Source: an uncultured Collinsella sp.
GTDB lineage: Bacteria; Actinomycetota; Coriobacteriia; Coriobacteriales; Coriobacteriaceae
NCBI GenBank assembly: GCA_902496645.1
Contig: CABVBR010000045.1
Coordinates: 1 to 13,506, forward strand
Direction: 5' to 3'
Length of the DNA: 13,506 nt
Shown here: positions 1 through 5,850 of the stretch, in pieces
How the letters are laid out: the number at the start of each line of letters is the position of its first letter
Position numbering within the stretch: the first letter of the stretch is position 1
Notes under the pieces: model-generated
Seen by the model: only the letters and a program-made list of their open reading frames with translations
The model's database searches: none
What the model was told of the DNA's origin: nothing
Made by a program: the position numbers and the translations under genes

Positions 1-1
1 C

Positions 2-583
2 TTTAACCCGGGCGAGGCCGTGATTGACGTGGTGCCGGGTAAGGCCATCACGGGTATGGCTCGCCCCGAGAGCGCCGAGGGCCTGCGCCGCATTATGCTG
101 ATCGAGCGCCACGGCCGCGGCGTGTCGCTGCAGGCCGAGGGCGCCGACGGCGACGGTCCCGCCGGCATGGGGCTTGTCGGCAAGCATATCGGTCGCGGCT
201 GGGTGCGCGGTTTCACCATCACCGGCGGTGCCATTGCCTCCACGATCGGCCACGACTCGCACAACGTGTGCGTGGTGGGCGACAATGCGGCGGATATGAT
301 GACTGCCGTTGAGGCCGTGGGCCAGGGCGGCCACGTGCTGGTGCGCGACGGCGAGGTCGTGGCGCGCATTCCGCTGGCGCTCGGTGGCCTGATGAGCGAG
401 GGCACGGCCGAGGATGTCGCCGCGCAGCACGATGACTTTATGGTCAAGGCGCGCGCCATGGGTATCGAGCCGCCGCTCGACCCCATCATGGGCATCATCT
501 TCCTGCCCCTGCCGGTGATCCCGACGCTTCGCATCCGCCCCGAGGGCATGTTCGACGTCACCACCTTCACCTACGCCGACTAG
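2..583 (+). CDS. ade: Adenine deaminase, C-terminal part (5' end outside window)
   Basis: This is the last 193 or so codons of a protein whose start lies before the window. The frame is open from base 2 and ends at TAG 581-583. The motif IASTIGHDSHNVCVVG, followed by a glycine-rich stretch (GQGGHVLVRDGEVV) and PLALGGLMS, is typical of the C-terminal half of the adenine deaminase family (Ade/AdeC). These are metal-dependent amidohydrolases that convert adenine to hypoxanthine and ammonia in the cytoplasm for purine salvage. The chain ends in a hydrophobic, proline-rich segment (FLPLPVIPTLRI) and TFTYAD, also normal for the family. The metal-binding residues of the N-terminal half cannot be checked here. 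The stop codon is the first triplet of a repeat. The gene reads into a hairpin just before the next gene, which may terminate it. The family call is secure; substrate specificity is from family knowledge. Confidence 0.88.
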   Translation, partial: FNPGEAVIDVVPGKAITGMARPESAEGLRRIMLIERHGRGVSLQAEGADGDGPAGMGLVGKHIGRGWVRGFTITGGAIASTIGHDSHNVCVVGDNAADMMTAVEAVGQGGHVLVRDGEVVARIPLALGGLMSEGTAEDVAAQHDDFMVKARAMGIEPPLDPIMGIIFLPLPVIPTLRIRPEGMFDVTTFTYAD

Positions 584-627
584 TCATCGGGGATGTTCTT
601 CAACGATTAGTCGTCGGGGACACTCTT
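581..627 (+). repeat. GGGGAC repeat, two 27-nt-period units, copy A
   Basis: Two similar units begin at TAG 581 and TAG 608, 27 nt apart. Each has the form TAGTC-N3-GGGGA-N-N-N-TCTT. The first TAG is the stop codon of the adenine deaminase gene. The 47-nt block matches, at about 40 of 47 positions, the reverse complement of 1649-1695, where the first TAG is again a stop codon of the adjoining gene. It looks like a dispersed extragenic element that has replaced or been inserted in 3' untranslated DNA. Its function is unknown; it could shape transcript ends. Confidence 0.7.
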
Positions 628-690
628 TGACGTGTCGCCTGACGCCGCGACCATGAGGCCTCTGGCATGTGTGAGCTATTTGCTAGGTCC

Positions 691-719
691 TTGTAACGTT
701 TGCGTCCGCGAAGTCTTAT
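691..719 (+). promoter_or_regulatory. Possible promoter for the first HAD gene
   Basis: TTGTAA (691-696) and TCTTAT (714-719) are separated by 17 nt, and each matches four of six consensus bases of a sigma-70-type promoter. The predicted transcript would start at about 725, so the hairpin at 723-784 would form its 5' end. This is a weak match in a GC-rich genome and may be chance. Confidence 0.3.
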
Positions 720-722
720 TTG

Positions 723-787
723 AGCTCCCTTTGGGTACGTTGGAATCGGATACACGTTCGATTCCAACAAGCCCGAAGGGAGCTTTT
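723..787 (+). terminator. Long hairpin holding the ribosome-binding site of the HAD gene
   Basis: Outer arms 723-735 and 772-784 pair over 13 bp with one G-T wobble. After a 3x3 internal loop, inner arms 739-748 and 759-768 pair perfectly over 10 bp, leaving a 10-nt loop. TTTT follows at 784-787, as in an intrinsic terminator, so it can end transcription from the adenine deaminase gene. The only good Shine-Dalgarno sequence for the next gene, AAGGGAG (776-782, 7 nt before ATG 790), lies inside the right arm, so the same fold would hide it. It may be a terminator, an attenuator or a translational switch. Confidence 0.65.
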
Positions 788-789
788 CT

Positions 790-1584
790 ATGGTTAAACT
801 GATTGCATCCGATATGGACGGCACGCTGCTTGACGAAAACGGCCAGGTGCCTCCCGAGACATACGAACTGGTTCTGGCGCTACGTGACCGTGGCGTGCAT
901 TTTGCCGCATCGTCAGGTCGTCGCTACGACCGCCTGTGCGAGTTTTTTGCACCCGTTCGTGACAAGATGGACTTTGTCGCAGCTAACGGTGCCCAGGTCT
1001 ACGCCGACGGCAAAATGGTAGACCGCGAGGTGTATTCGCACCTGGCGATTCGAAAGCTCGCCCAGGCCGTCGCGACATTTCCCAATCTGCATCTTGCGCT
1101 CTTTGACCGAACCAAGTCCTTTTTGCTCGATGACGAGTGCAAGTTCGTGCGTGAGGTCGATAAAGACCTTCCCAATGCCGAGCGCATTTGGGAGCTGCCC
1201 GATCCCAGCGTAAATATCATCAAAGCGAGTATCTTTTGCGATGACGGTGCCGTTATGGACAGTGCGTACGTGCTGCAGCGCGAACTCGGTCAGCTCTTTA
1301 CTTTTGCGCCTTCGGGTAACGCGTGGATCGATGCTATGCAGCCCGGCGTGTCGAAGGCTTCGGGTATCGCACAGCTCGCGGAGCATTATGGCATTGGGCG
1401 CGATGAGGTTATGGCGTTTGGCGACTCGATGAACGACTACGAGATCATTCGCTTTGTCGGCACGGGTTGTGCGATGGAAAATGCACGCCCCGCGCTCAAG
1501 GCCGTTGCCGATCGCGTGGTGGGGCGCAACCGCGACCACGCCGTCCAGCAGGAGCTCCGCCACGTTTTGGAGAGCCTCGCCTGA
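790..1584 (+). CDS. Cof-type HAD-IIB family phosphatase
   Basis: A 264-residue cytoplasmic hydrolase of the haloacid dehalogenase superfamily. All four motifs are visible: DMDGT (nucleophile Asp8 and acid/base Asp10), SSGR at 41-44, Lys189 in GVSKASG, and GDSMND at 211-216 with Mg-binding Asp212 and Asp216. The region between motifs II and III (about 80-185) is the cap domain, of a size typical for the Cof/YbiV type. Members dephosphorylate sugar phosphates, pyridoxal phosphate or nucleotides; the substrate cannot be told from sequence. ATG 790 is supported by AAGGGAG 7 nt upstream and by the DxD motif starting at residue 8, the usual position. The gene converges with a second HAD gene of the same family across a palindromic repeat. 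The two proteins are only distantly similar, so they are not a recent duplication. Confidence 0.9.
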   Translation: MVKLIASDMDGTLLDENGQVPPETYELVLALRDRGVHFAASSGRRYDRLCEFFAPVRDKMDFVAANGAQVYADGKMVDREVYSHLAIRKLAQAVATFPNLHLALFDRTKSFLLDDECKFVREVDKDLPNAERIWELPDPSVNIIKASIFCDDGAVMDSAYVLQRELGQLFTFAPSGNAWIDAMQPGVSKASGIAQLAEHYGIGRDEVMAFGDSMNDYEIIRFVGTGCAMENARPALKAVADRVVGRNRDHAVQQELRHVLESLA

Positions 1585-1586
1585 TC

Positions 1587-1695
1587 CGGCAGTTGGGGAC
1601 GTTCCTTTTCCGCCGGCAGTGGGGGACAGTCCTTGCAACTTTTTCGCGAAGAGTGTCCCCAGTGACTAGTCGTTTAAGAACGTCCCCAATGACTA
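1587..1695. repeat. Large palindrome of four GGGGAC units between convergent genes
   Basis: The left arm carries GGGGAC at 1595 and 1622 (27 nt apart), each followed by a TCCTT. The right arm (1649-1695) carries the same units inverted, as AAGAGTGTCCCC and AAGAACGTCCCC. The arms pair unit by unit around a loop containing TTTTT. The right arm is an inverted copy of the repeat at 581-627 and starts exactly at the TAG stop codon of the minus-strand HAD gene. By position it probably acts as a bidirectional terminator for the two convergent genes. Confidence 0.75.
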
Positions 1696-2535
1696 GGCGA
1701 GGGCGGCCATGATGGTGCGGGCGACGCCGTCGTGGTCGTTATCGTATTCGGTGATGGCGTCGGCGGCCTCGCGGTCTTCAGGTTCGGCGTTGATCATGGC
1801 CACGCCATGGCCCGCTGCCTGCAGCATGGGGATGTCGTTGATGTTGTCGCCGAACGCCCAGGCGTCGGCGAGACGCTCGCCCAGGTGCTCGCATAGCCAC
1901 GTGAGGGCCGTTCCCTTGGTGGCACCCTCGCCCATGATCTCGATATTCATGGCGTACGAACGCGTGACCTCAATGCCTCCGAGCGTGTCGAGCTCGGCCG
2001 CGATGGCGTCGCGATCGGCCGGGTCGTGCCAGTACATGGCGATGCGTTCGAGTGTCTCGACCTCGTCGATCTTGCTGTCGATATCCATGTCGATCGGTGT
2101 TCGTGTGCGCTTGAGCGAAGCCGCGATGTGGGGGTCGCCGCCGCAGAATTCGTCCAGGCGCGTGTAGAGCGAGCGGGGGAGGAAGCACTGGCCGTCGGCG
2201 AAGATATCGAAGGTGACGTCATGGCCGGCGGCAATGCTATGGACGCGGTGGGCGATGGCGCGGTCGAGCGGTCGGCTCAAAATGCACGTAGCACGTGAAG
2301 TATCGGTGGGCGTACCGTCGTCGAGCTGCCAGACGCTGGCACCGTTGGCGCAGACCGCGTAGTGTACGGCGGGGTGAGCGAGGATGGGCTCAAAGATGCC
2401 CGACAGCGGGCGCCCCGTGCAGGGCACAAACTCAATACCGCGGCGCGCAAGCTCGTCGAGCATCGCCCAGGTGGCGTCGCTCATCTGCTTATCGCTCGTC
2501 AGCAGCGTTCCATCCATATCGGAAAACACAATCAT
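1693..2535 (-). CDS. Cof-type HAD-IIB family phosphatase
   Basis: A 280-residue HAD hydrolase. It has DMDGT with nucleophile Asp6 and Asp8, motif II CTGR with Thr40, Lys207 in GATKGTAL, and GDNIND at 229-234 with Asp230 and Asp234. The cap domain lies between about residues 85 and 195. Cof-type enzymes are cytoplasmic Mg-dependent phosphatases of small phosphorylated metabolites; nothing here fixes the substrate. ATG at 2535 has GAAAGGA about 9 nt upstream. Only about 25 nt separate the start from the terminator of the citrate synthase gene on the same strand, and no convincing separate promoter is visible, so read-through or a promoter overlapping the terminator is possible. The TAG stop is the first triplet of the palindromic repeat. 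Confidence 0.9.
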   Translation of the reverse strand: MIVFSDMDGTLLTSDKQMSDATWAMLDELARRGIEFVPCTGRPLSGIFEPILAHPAVHYAVCANGASVWQLDDGTPTDTSRATCILSRPLDRAIAHRVHSIAAGHDVTFDIFADGQCFLPRSLYTRLDEFCGGDPHIAASLKRTRTPIDMDIDSKIDEVETLERIAMYWHDPADRDAIAAELDTLGGIEVTRSYAMNIEIMGEGATKGTALTWLCEHLGERLADAWAFGDNINDIPMLQAAGHGVAMINAEPEDREAADAITEYDNDHDGVARTIMAALA

Positions 2536-2560
2536 TCGTTGCGATCCTTTCTACTGGCAT

Positions 2561-2599
2561 AAAAAGCGTGGCCGAGGGCGGTGATGCCCTGGCCACGCT
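2561..2599 (-). terminator. Intrinsic terminator after citrate synthase
   Basis: On the minus strand a hairpin with a 9-bp base (AGCGTGGCC with GGCCACGCT), a one-base bulge and a further 5-bp stem (AGGGC with GCCCT) is followed by TTTTT. It lies about 25 nt after the citrate synthase stop codon. It is a textbook rho-independent terminator. Confidence 0.85.
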
Positions 2600-2622
2600 C
2601 GGGTTCTATGACGGTCCGCGTC

Positions 2623-4041
2623 CTAGCGGTCGGCGAGCGGCTTATACTCCAGCGGCTCGATCACCGGACGATAGGCCGGGCGGATGATGCGATGCGCGCA
2701 GAAGAGCTCTTCCATGCGGTGCGCCGACCAGCCGGCCATGCGGGCGACGGCGAACAGCGGCGTAAAGAGCGTCTCGGGCACGCCGAGCATCTTGTAGATA
2801 AAGCCCGTGTACAGGTCGATGTTGGCGCAGATGGGCTTGGTCATGCCGTGATCGCGCATCACCTGCGGGGCCAGGCGCTCGATGCGCTCGATGAGCGCGA
2901 ACTCCTCGCCCAAGTCCTTCTTGGCGGCAAGCGTGCGCGCGTAACGGCGGCACACCTCGGCGCGCGGGTCGCTCAGCGTGTAGACGGCGTGGCCCATACC
3001 GTAGATGAGGCCCGTGCCGTCGAAGGCCTGCTTGTCGAGGATCTTGCCCAGGTAGGCTGCGACCTCGTCCTCGTCCTCCCAATTGGAGACATGCGCACGG
3101 ATATCCTCGTGCATGGACACGACCTTGGCGTTGGCGCCGCCGTGGCGCGGACCCTTGAGCGAGCCGATAGCCGCGGCGTAGGCGGAATACGGGTCGGTGG
3201 CCGAGGAGGACAGCACGCGGCAGGCAAACGTGGAATTGTTGCCGCCGCCGTGCTCAGCGTGCAGCATGAGCATCACGTCGAGCAGCATGGCTTCGTCGCG
3301 GGTGAACGCCATGCCGCCGCGCAACACCTGCAGGATGGTCTCAGCGGTGGAGAGGCCGGGTGTGGGGTGCGGTACGTGAACCTCGGAGCCGCGGCGCTTG
3401 GCGACCGAGGCCATATGCGCGAAGGCGGCGATGCGGGGGAGACGGGCGAGCATGGAGATGGCGACGTCGATTTCGTGCTCGGGTGTAATGGCGTCGGGCT
3501 CGGCGTCGAAGGCGTAGAGCAGCAGCACGGCGCGCTGAAGCACATTCATGATGCTCGACGACACCGTGGTCATGGGGAACTCGCGGACGTATTCGTCGCT
3601 CAGATGCCTAAAAGCACCCAGGCGTTCGCAAAATCCGTCGAGTTCCTCTTTGGTGGGCAGCGAACCCGTGATAAGCAGATAGGCGACTTCTTCGTAGCCG
3701 TAGCGATTTTCGGCCTGGGCATTGTTGACCAGATCCTCGATGCTGTAGCCGCGAAGCGTGAGCTTGCCCTGATCGGGCACGACCTTTCCGTCGACCTTGT
3801 TGTAGCCGTGCACATCCGAGATACGAGTGAGGCCCGCGACCACGCCCGAGCCGTCGGCATTGCGCAGGCCGCGCTTGACATTGTGCTCGACAAACAGGCC
3901 CTCGTCATAAGGGTCGGTCGGCAGGCCGTGGTAGAGGTTTTCGCTCTCAGGCGAAATCTGGCGGCTTGCTTCGTAATCCAGAACCAGGCGGCTCAAGTGG
4001 TCATCGAAGCGGTAATAGATTTTCTTGGCGTCGTAGGCCAT
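2623..4041 (-). CDS. gltA: Citrate synthase (citrate/2-methylcitrate synthase family)
   Basis: A 472-residue cytoplasmic enzyme that condenses acetyl-CoA with oxaloacetate to form citrate. The catalytic elements of the family are all visible: MLHAEHGGGN (His261/His264), GPRHGGAN with His300, GMGHAVY-DPRA around 348-361, and NIDLYTG with Asp409. It is longer than the 370-440 residues usual in the family, because of an N-terminal extension of about 90 residues before the family core region (LTLRGYSIEDL). This long form is known from anaerobic Firmicutes and Actinobacteria. The paralogous 2-methylcitrate synthase cannot be excluded, but no prp genes are nearby. ATG 4041 has GGAGAGGAG 5 nt upstream. 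The ACT-domain gene ends 77 nt upstream on the same strand with no terminator between, so the two are probably co-transcribed. An isolated citrate synthase in this lineage is usually taken to feed an incomplete TCA branch to 2-oxoglutarate and glutamate (inference). Confidence 0.92.
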   Translation of the reverse strand: MAYDAKKIYYRFDDHLSRLVLDYEASRQISPESENLYHGLPTDPYDEGLFVEHNVKRGLRNADGSGVVAGLTRISDVHGYNKVDGKVVPDQGKLTLRGYSIEDLVNNAQAENRYGYEEVAYLLITGSLPTKEELDGFCERLGAFRHLSDEYVREFPMTTVSSSIMNVLQRAVLLLYAFDAEPDAITPEHEIDVAISMLARLPRIAAFAHMASVAKRRGSEVHVPHPTPGLSTAETILQVLRGGMAFTRDEAMLLDVMLMLHAEHGGGNNSTFACRVLSSSATDPYSAYAAAIGSLKGPRHGGANAKVVSMHEDIRAHVSNWEDEDEVAAYLGKILDKQAFDGTGLIYGMGHAVYTLSDPRAEVCRRYARTLAAKKDLGEEFALIERIERLAPQVMRDHGMTKPICANIDLYTGFIYKMLGVPETLFTPLFAVARMAGWSAHRMEELFCAHRIIRPAYRPVIEPLEYKPLADR

Positions 4042-4118
4042 GCGCGCTCCTCTCCGGGCCGCATCGGGGTGACTTGCATGGGCATGCGCGCGTCAGGCTA
4101 TCCCCAGCGGCTTGCTCG

Positions 4119-4406
4119 CTACAGGCGGTACATAAAGTTAAAGACGTCCTCGCGCTGGATGGACACGTTGACGCCCGAAAGCTCGCCGGCCTCGGCCAGC
4201 GCCTTCTGCAGCTCGGCGAAGTCGAGCTTGGACTCGGCAGTGTCGGCCAGCATGGTCATGGTGAAGATGTCCTCGATAATGGACTGCGTAATGTCGCGGA
4301 TGTCGACGTTGGCCTCGCCCAGAACGCGGGTGACGCCGGCGACGATGCCGGGGCGGTTCTTGCCAAGGACGGTGATGACGATACGGGAGGACGAGATCTC
4401 GGCCAT
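4119..4406 (-). CDS. ACT-domain protein (UPF0237 type)
   Basis: A 95-residue protein that is almost entirely one ACT domain. IVITVLGKNRPGIVAGVT is the classic first strand and ligand-binding turn, followed by LGEANVDIRDITQS and a second half with FTMTMLAD. ACT domains bind amino acids and usually form dimers that pass the signal to a partner enzyme or regulator. The stand-alone UPF0237 form is often encoded beside a UPF0210 (PFL-family) protein; here the next gene is citrate synthase, so that partner is missing. ATG 4406 has GAAAGGG 6 nt upstream. A role in sensing an amino acid such as glutamate to adjust citrate synthase expression or activity would fit the pairing, but is inference only. 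Confidence 0.87.
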   Translation of the reverse strand: MAEISSSRIVITVLGKNRPGIVAGVTRVLGEANVDIRDITQSIIEDIFTMTMLADTAESKLDFAELQKALAEAGELSGVNVSIQREDVFNFMYRL

Positions 4407-4453
4407 GGGAAACCCTTTCGCGTGATTGCGGTGCGCGCGGGGCGCTCCGCTAC

Positions 4454-4476
4454 GGTACAGTGTTCATCATTGTACC
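4454..4476 (-). promoter_or_regulatory. Possible promoter -10 box inside an inverted repeat, upstream of the ACT gene
   Basis: Arms GGTACAGTG and CATTGTACC form a 9-bp inverted repeat (one G-T wobble) around a 5-nt centre. On the minus strand the right arm contains TACAAT (4474-4469), a five-of-six match to a -10 box, about 63 nt before the ACT gene start. No good -35 hexamer is present. A repressor or activator bound here would control the ACT-citrate synthase unit. Confidence 0.4.
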
Positions 4477-4583
4477 TGTCTGGCGCAAAAAAGGCGCGCT
4501 CGCTGCGGCGTTACATGCCTGCAACATGAGCGTAAGGGGGAAGGCCGCACGGGGAAGAGCCGTCTGGCGCGTGTCCGGCTCGT

Positions 4584-4653
4584 GTTGGGTTGATTTCCGA
4601 TCTCAGCCGAACACATTGAGCGGACAGGCCGTTCCCGCAGTCAGCCGAACGCC
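4584..4653 (+). repeat. 70-bp direct repeat, copy 1
   Basis: Matches 11353-11422 in the same orientation at 63 of 70 positions, ending at CAGTCAGCCGAACGCC in both. The repeat holds two internal copies of CAGCCGAA. It has no open frame and is not a tRNA. In the second copy a transposase remnant lies immediately beyond it, so the repeat may be an end of an old insertion sequence. Alternatively it is an extragenic element that recurs in the genome. Confidence 0.75.
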
Positions 4654-4802
4654 TCCGACGGCTGATTCCGAACTGGAAGCGGAGGGCATCCCCGCCCTTC
4701 GGTAGGGGATACCGCTCCGCGGCGCATGCCGCGGGCGGCACCCCTATCGGACCACCGTGACCTCAGTTGGGATGGGCCCAGCACTGCCGCGTACTCGGTG
4801 AG
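4654..4802. other. Non-coding GC-rich stretch with two small hairpins
   Basis: Part of the 526-nt space between the ACT gene and the HTH gene. Two hairpins are visible: ATCCCC (4688-4693) with GGGGAT (4705-4710), and CCGCGGC (4717-4723) with GCCGCGG (4728-4734). No T-run follows on either strand, so neither is a clear terminator. I see no supported gene between 4407 and 4802, only the possible promoter, the direct repeat and these hairpins. Confidence 0.4.
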
Positions 4803-4928
4803 CTAGAGCCGACTGATCGTCTTCACTTCGCGTATGACGATATTTCGGTCGTCCGGCTCGGTGATGCCGTAGCCGAACGCTTGGAGCGTATCGATGGACT
4901 CTTGAACGCGGGGACGAGTCTCGTCGCG
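4803..4928 (-). pseudogene. Possible C-terminal remnant of an unknown protein
   Basis: On the minus strand, 41 codons ending at TAG 4805-4803 read as a plausible soluble tail: VQESIDTLQAFGYGIT, then EPDDRNIVIREVKTISRL. The frame has GC-rich third positions like real genes here, but no start codon. It differs from the frame of the HTH gene, which ends 5 nt upstream. It may be the end of a gene whose front was lost when the HTH/DUF2975 pair arrived. I do not recognise the family. The opposite strand is also open here, which weakens the case. Confidence 0.3.
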
Positions 4929-4932
4929 CCCT

Positions 4933-5184
4933 CTAATCCTCGGCGGACCAATCGAGTCCGAACTCCTTTCGGGCATCCTCTTCGCTCATGACTTCGAGAA
5001 GGTCTCCGGGTTGGCAACGAAGGGCGAGGCATAGCTGCTCGAGTGTGTTGAAGCGAATGCCGCGAATATGCCCTTTTTTAATACGGGACAGATTCACGGG
5101 CGTGGTTCCAATCCTTTCGGCAAGTTCGTTCGAGGAAATCTTTCGCTCGGCCATGATCTTGTCGAGGCGAACAATTACGGGCAT
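4933..5184 (-). CDS. Cro/CI-type HTH regulator, YozG-like, partner of the DUF2975 protein
   Basis: An 83-residue DNA-binding protein that is almost only a helix-turn-helix domain: MAERKISSNELAERIG, TTPVNLSRIKKGH (recognition helix) and FNTLEQLCLALRCQPGDLLE. This arrangement is that of the small Xre/YozG-type regulators (HTH_26). The start ATG 5184 lies 9 nt after the TAA of the DUF2975 gene, and the SD AAGGAAA overlaps that stop codon, so the two genes form a translationally linked operon. The pairing of this HTH type with DUF2975 membrane proteins is common in Firmicutes and Actinobacteria. The pair is probably autoregulated through the palindrome at 5744-5762. The divergent ABC operon begins 145 nt from the DUF2975 start, so it may be a second target. 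Confidence 0.88.
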   Translation of the reverse strand: MPVIVRLDKIMAERKISSNELAERIGTTPVNLSRIKKGHIRGIRFNTLEQLCLALRCQPGDLLEVMSEEDARKEFGLDWSAED

Positions 5185-5193
5185 GGCGTTTCC

Positions 5194-5706
5194 TTACGCA
5201 ATCTCGTCGGAGTCGAGGTACAGCTCTCGGGCGTACAAGAAGAGCTGGGAAAGCATGAACAGGACGATGCCGAGAACCAGAGAGGTCCAATCGAATGATG
5301 AAGCGATCTCTTGGGCGCCGACGGCCCCCTCGCCGCCAAACATCGAAACGGAGGTTTTGAGTGAGCCGGCGTAGAGGCTGGTGGCAGCTTGAACAACGAA
5401 GAGAATGCCGAGTACCTTCAAGCACGTCGCAGACCCTTTCTTGAAGGGGTCTGCGCTCTTGATCGTCCACACGAGAACGGCGCTGAGGATGGTCGTAGCG
5501 ATACCGATGACGGCAGGGGCCAATGTCGAGATCGCAAGGGCTGGATACGCGGGGGAGTCTGCAATCACAGGGTTGTCGAGCACTTCGATTGCTGGCTTTA
5601 AGGAGAACGCCACTTGTGCGATGGCGGTGACGCAAAGGGCCGCAGAGGCTATCGCACATGCGATGCGGAAGGAATGAAGCCGGGGAGTGCGATTGTCGGA
5701 ACTCAT
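5194..5706 (-). CDS. DUF2975 family membrane protein
   Basis: A 170-residue integral membrane protein with four predicted helices: about 12-35, 58-82, 95-115 and 141-162. The stretch SADPFKKGSATCLKVLG before the third helix is typical of DUF2975, as is the short hydrophilic C-terminus after LFLYARELYLDSDEIA. DUF2975 proteins have no proven function. They are nearly always encoded with a small YozG-like HTH protein, as here, suggesting a membrane sensor or anchor that controls the regulator. ATG 5706 has GGAGGT 4 nt upstream on the minus strand. It is the first gene of its operon and is divergent from the ABC transporter genes. Confidence 0.85.
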   Translation of the reverse strand: MSSDNRTPRLHSFRIACAIASAALCVTAIAQVAFSLKPAIEVLDNPVIADSPAYPALAISTLAPAVIGIATTILSAVLVWTIKSADPFKKGSATCLKVLGILFVVQAATSLYAGSLKTSVSMFGGEGAVGAQEIASSFDWTSLVLGIVLFMLSQLFLYARELYLDSDEIA

Positions 5707-5743
5707 AATAACCTCCGAAGAATTTAAAAAACTCAGGTTACTT

Positions 5744-5778
5744 TTTAACAGTTTATGTTAAATTGACTTTGCCGGCAA
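5744..5778 (-). promoter_or_regulatory. Promoter and candidate operator of the DUF2975-HTH operon
   Basis: On the minus strand TTGCCG (5778-5773) and TAAACT (5755-5750) are 17 nt apart, each matching four of six consensus bases. The -10 box sits at the centre of a palindrome with arms TTTAACA and TGTTAAA around GTTTA (5744-5762). This is a typical layout for autorepression by a small HTH protein. Start of transcription is predicted near 5743, about 37 nt before the DUF2975 start codon. Confidence 0.55.
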
Positions 5779-5850
5779 GTAATCACAGCATGCTGCAATC
5801 GTAACCCCGCGCATCGAGCTGAATCGTGTTGAAACGAGCTGGTGATACGT

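Noticed and set aside
723..787. A T-box or known metabolite riboswitch
   Set aside because: No T-box sequence or other recognisable aptamer core; only a single extended hairpin is visible.
913..1638. A 241-codon minus-strand frame opposite the first HAD gene
   Set aside because: The plus-strand gene has all four HAD motifs and a good start; the antisense frame has neither motifs nor a ribosome-binding site.
581..1695. The 27-nt spaced repeats as a CRISPR array
   Set aside because: Only two units per arm, units differ from each other, the arms are inverted, and no cas genes are present.
2581..4425. A 614-codon open frame on the plus strand, antisense to citrate synthase and the ACT gene
   Set aside because: It is a mirror of GC-rich codons on the other strand; the minus-strand proteins have complete family motifs and terminators, and the antisense product resembles nothing.
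4767..4991. A 74-codon plus-strand frame before and across the end of the HTH gene
   Set aside because: It overlaps the well-supported HTH gene on the other strand, and its third positions are less GC-rich than the minus-strand reading.
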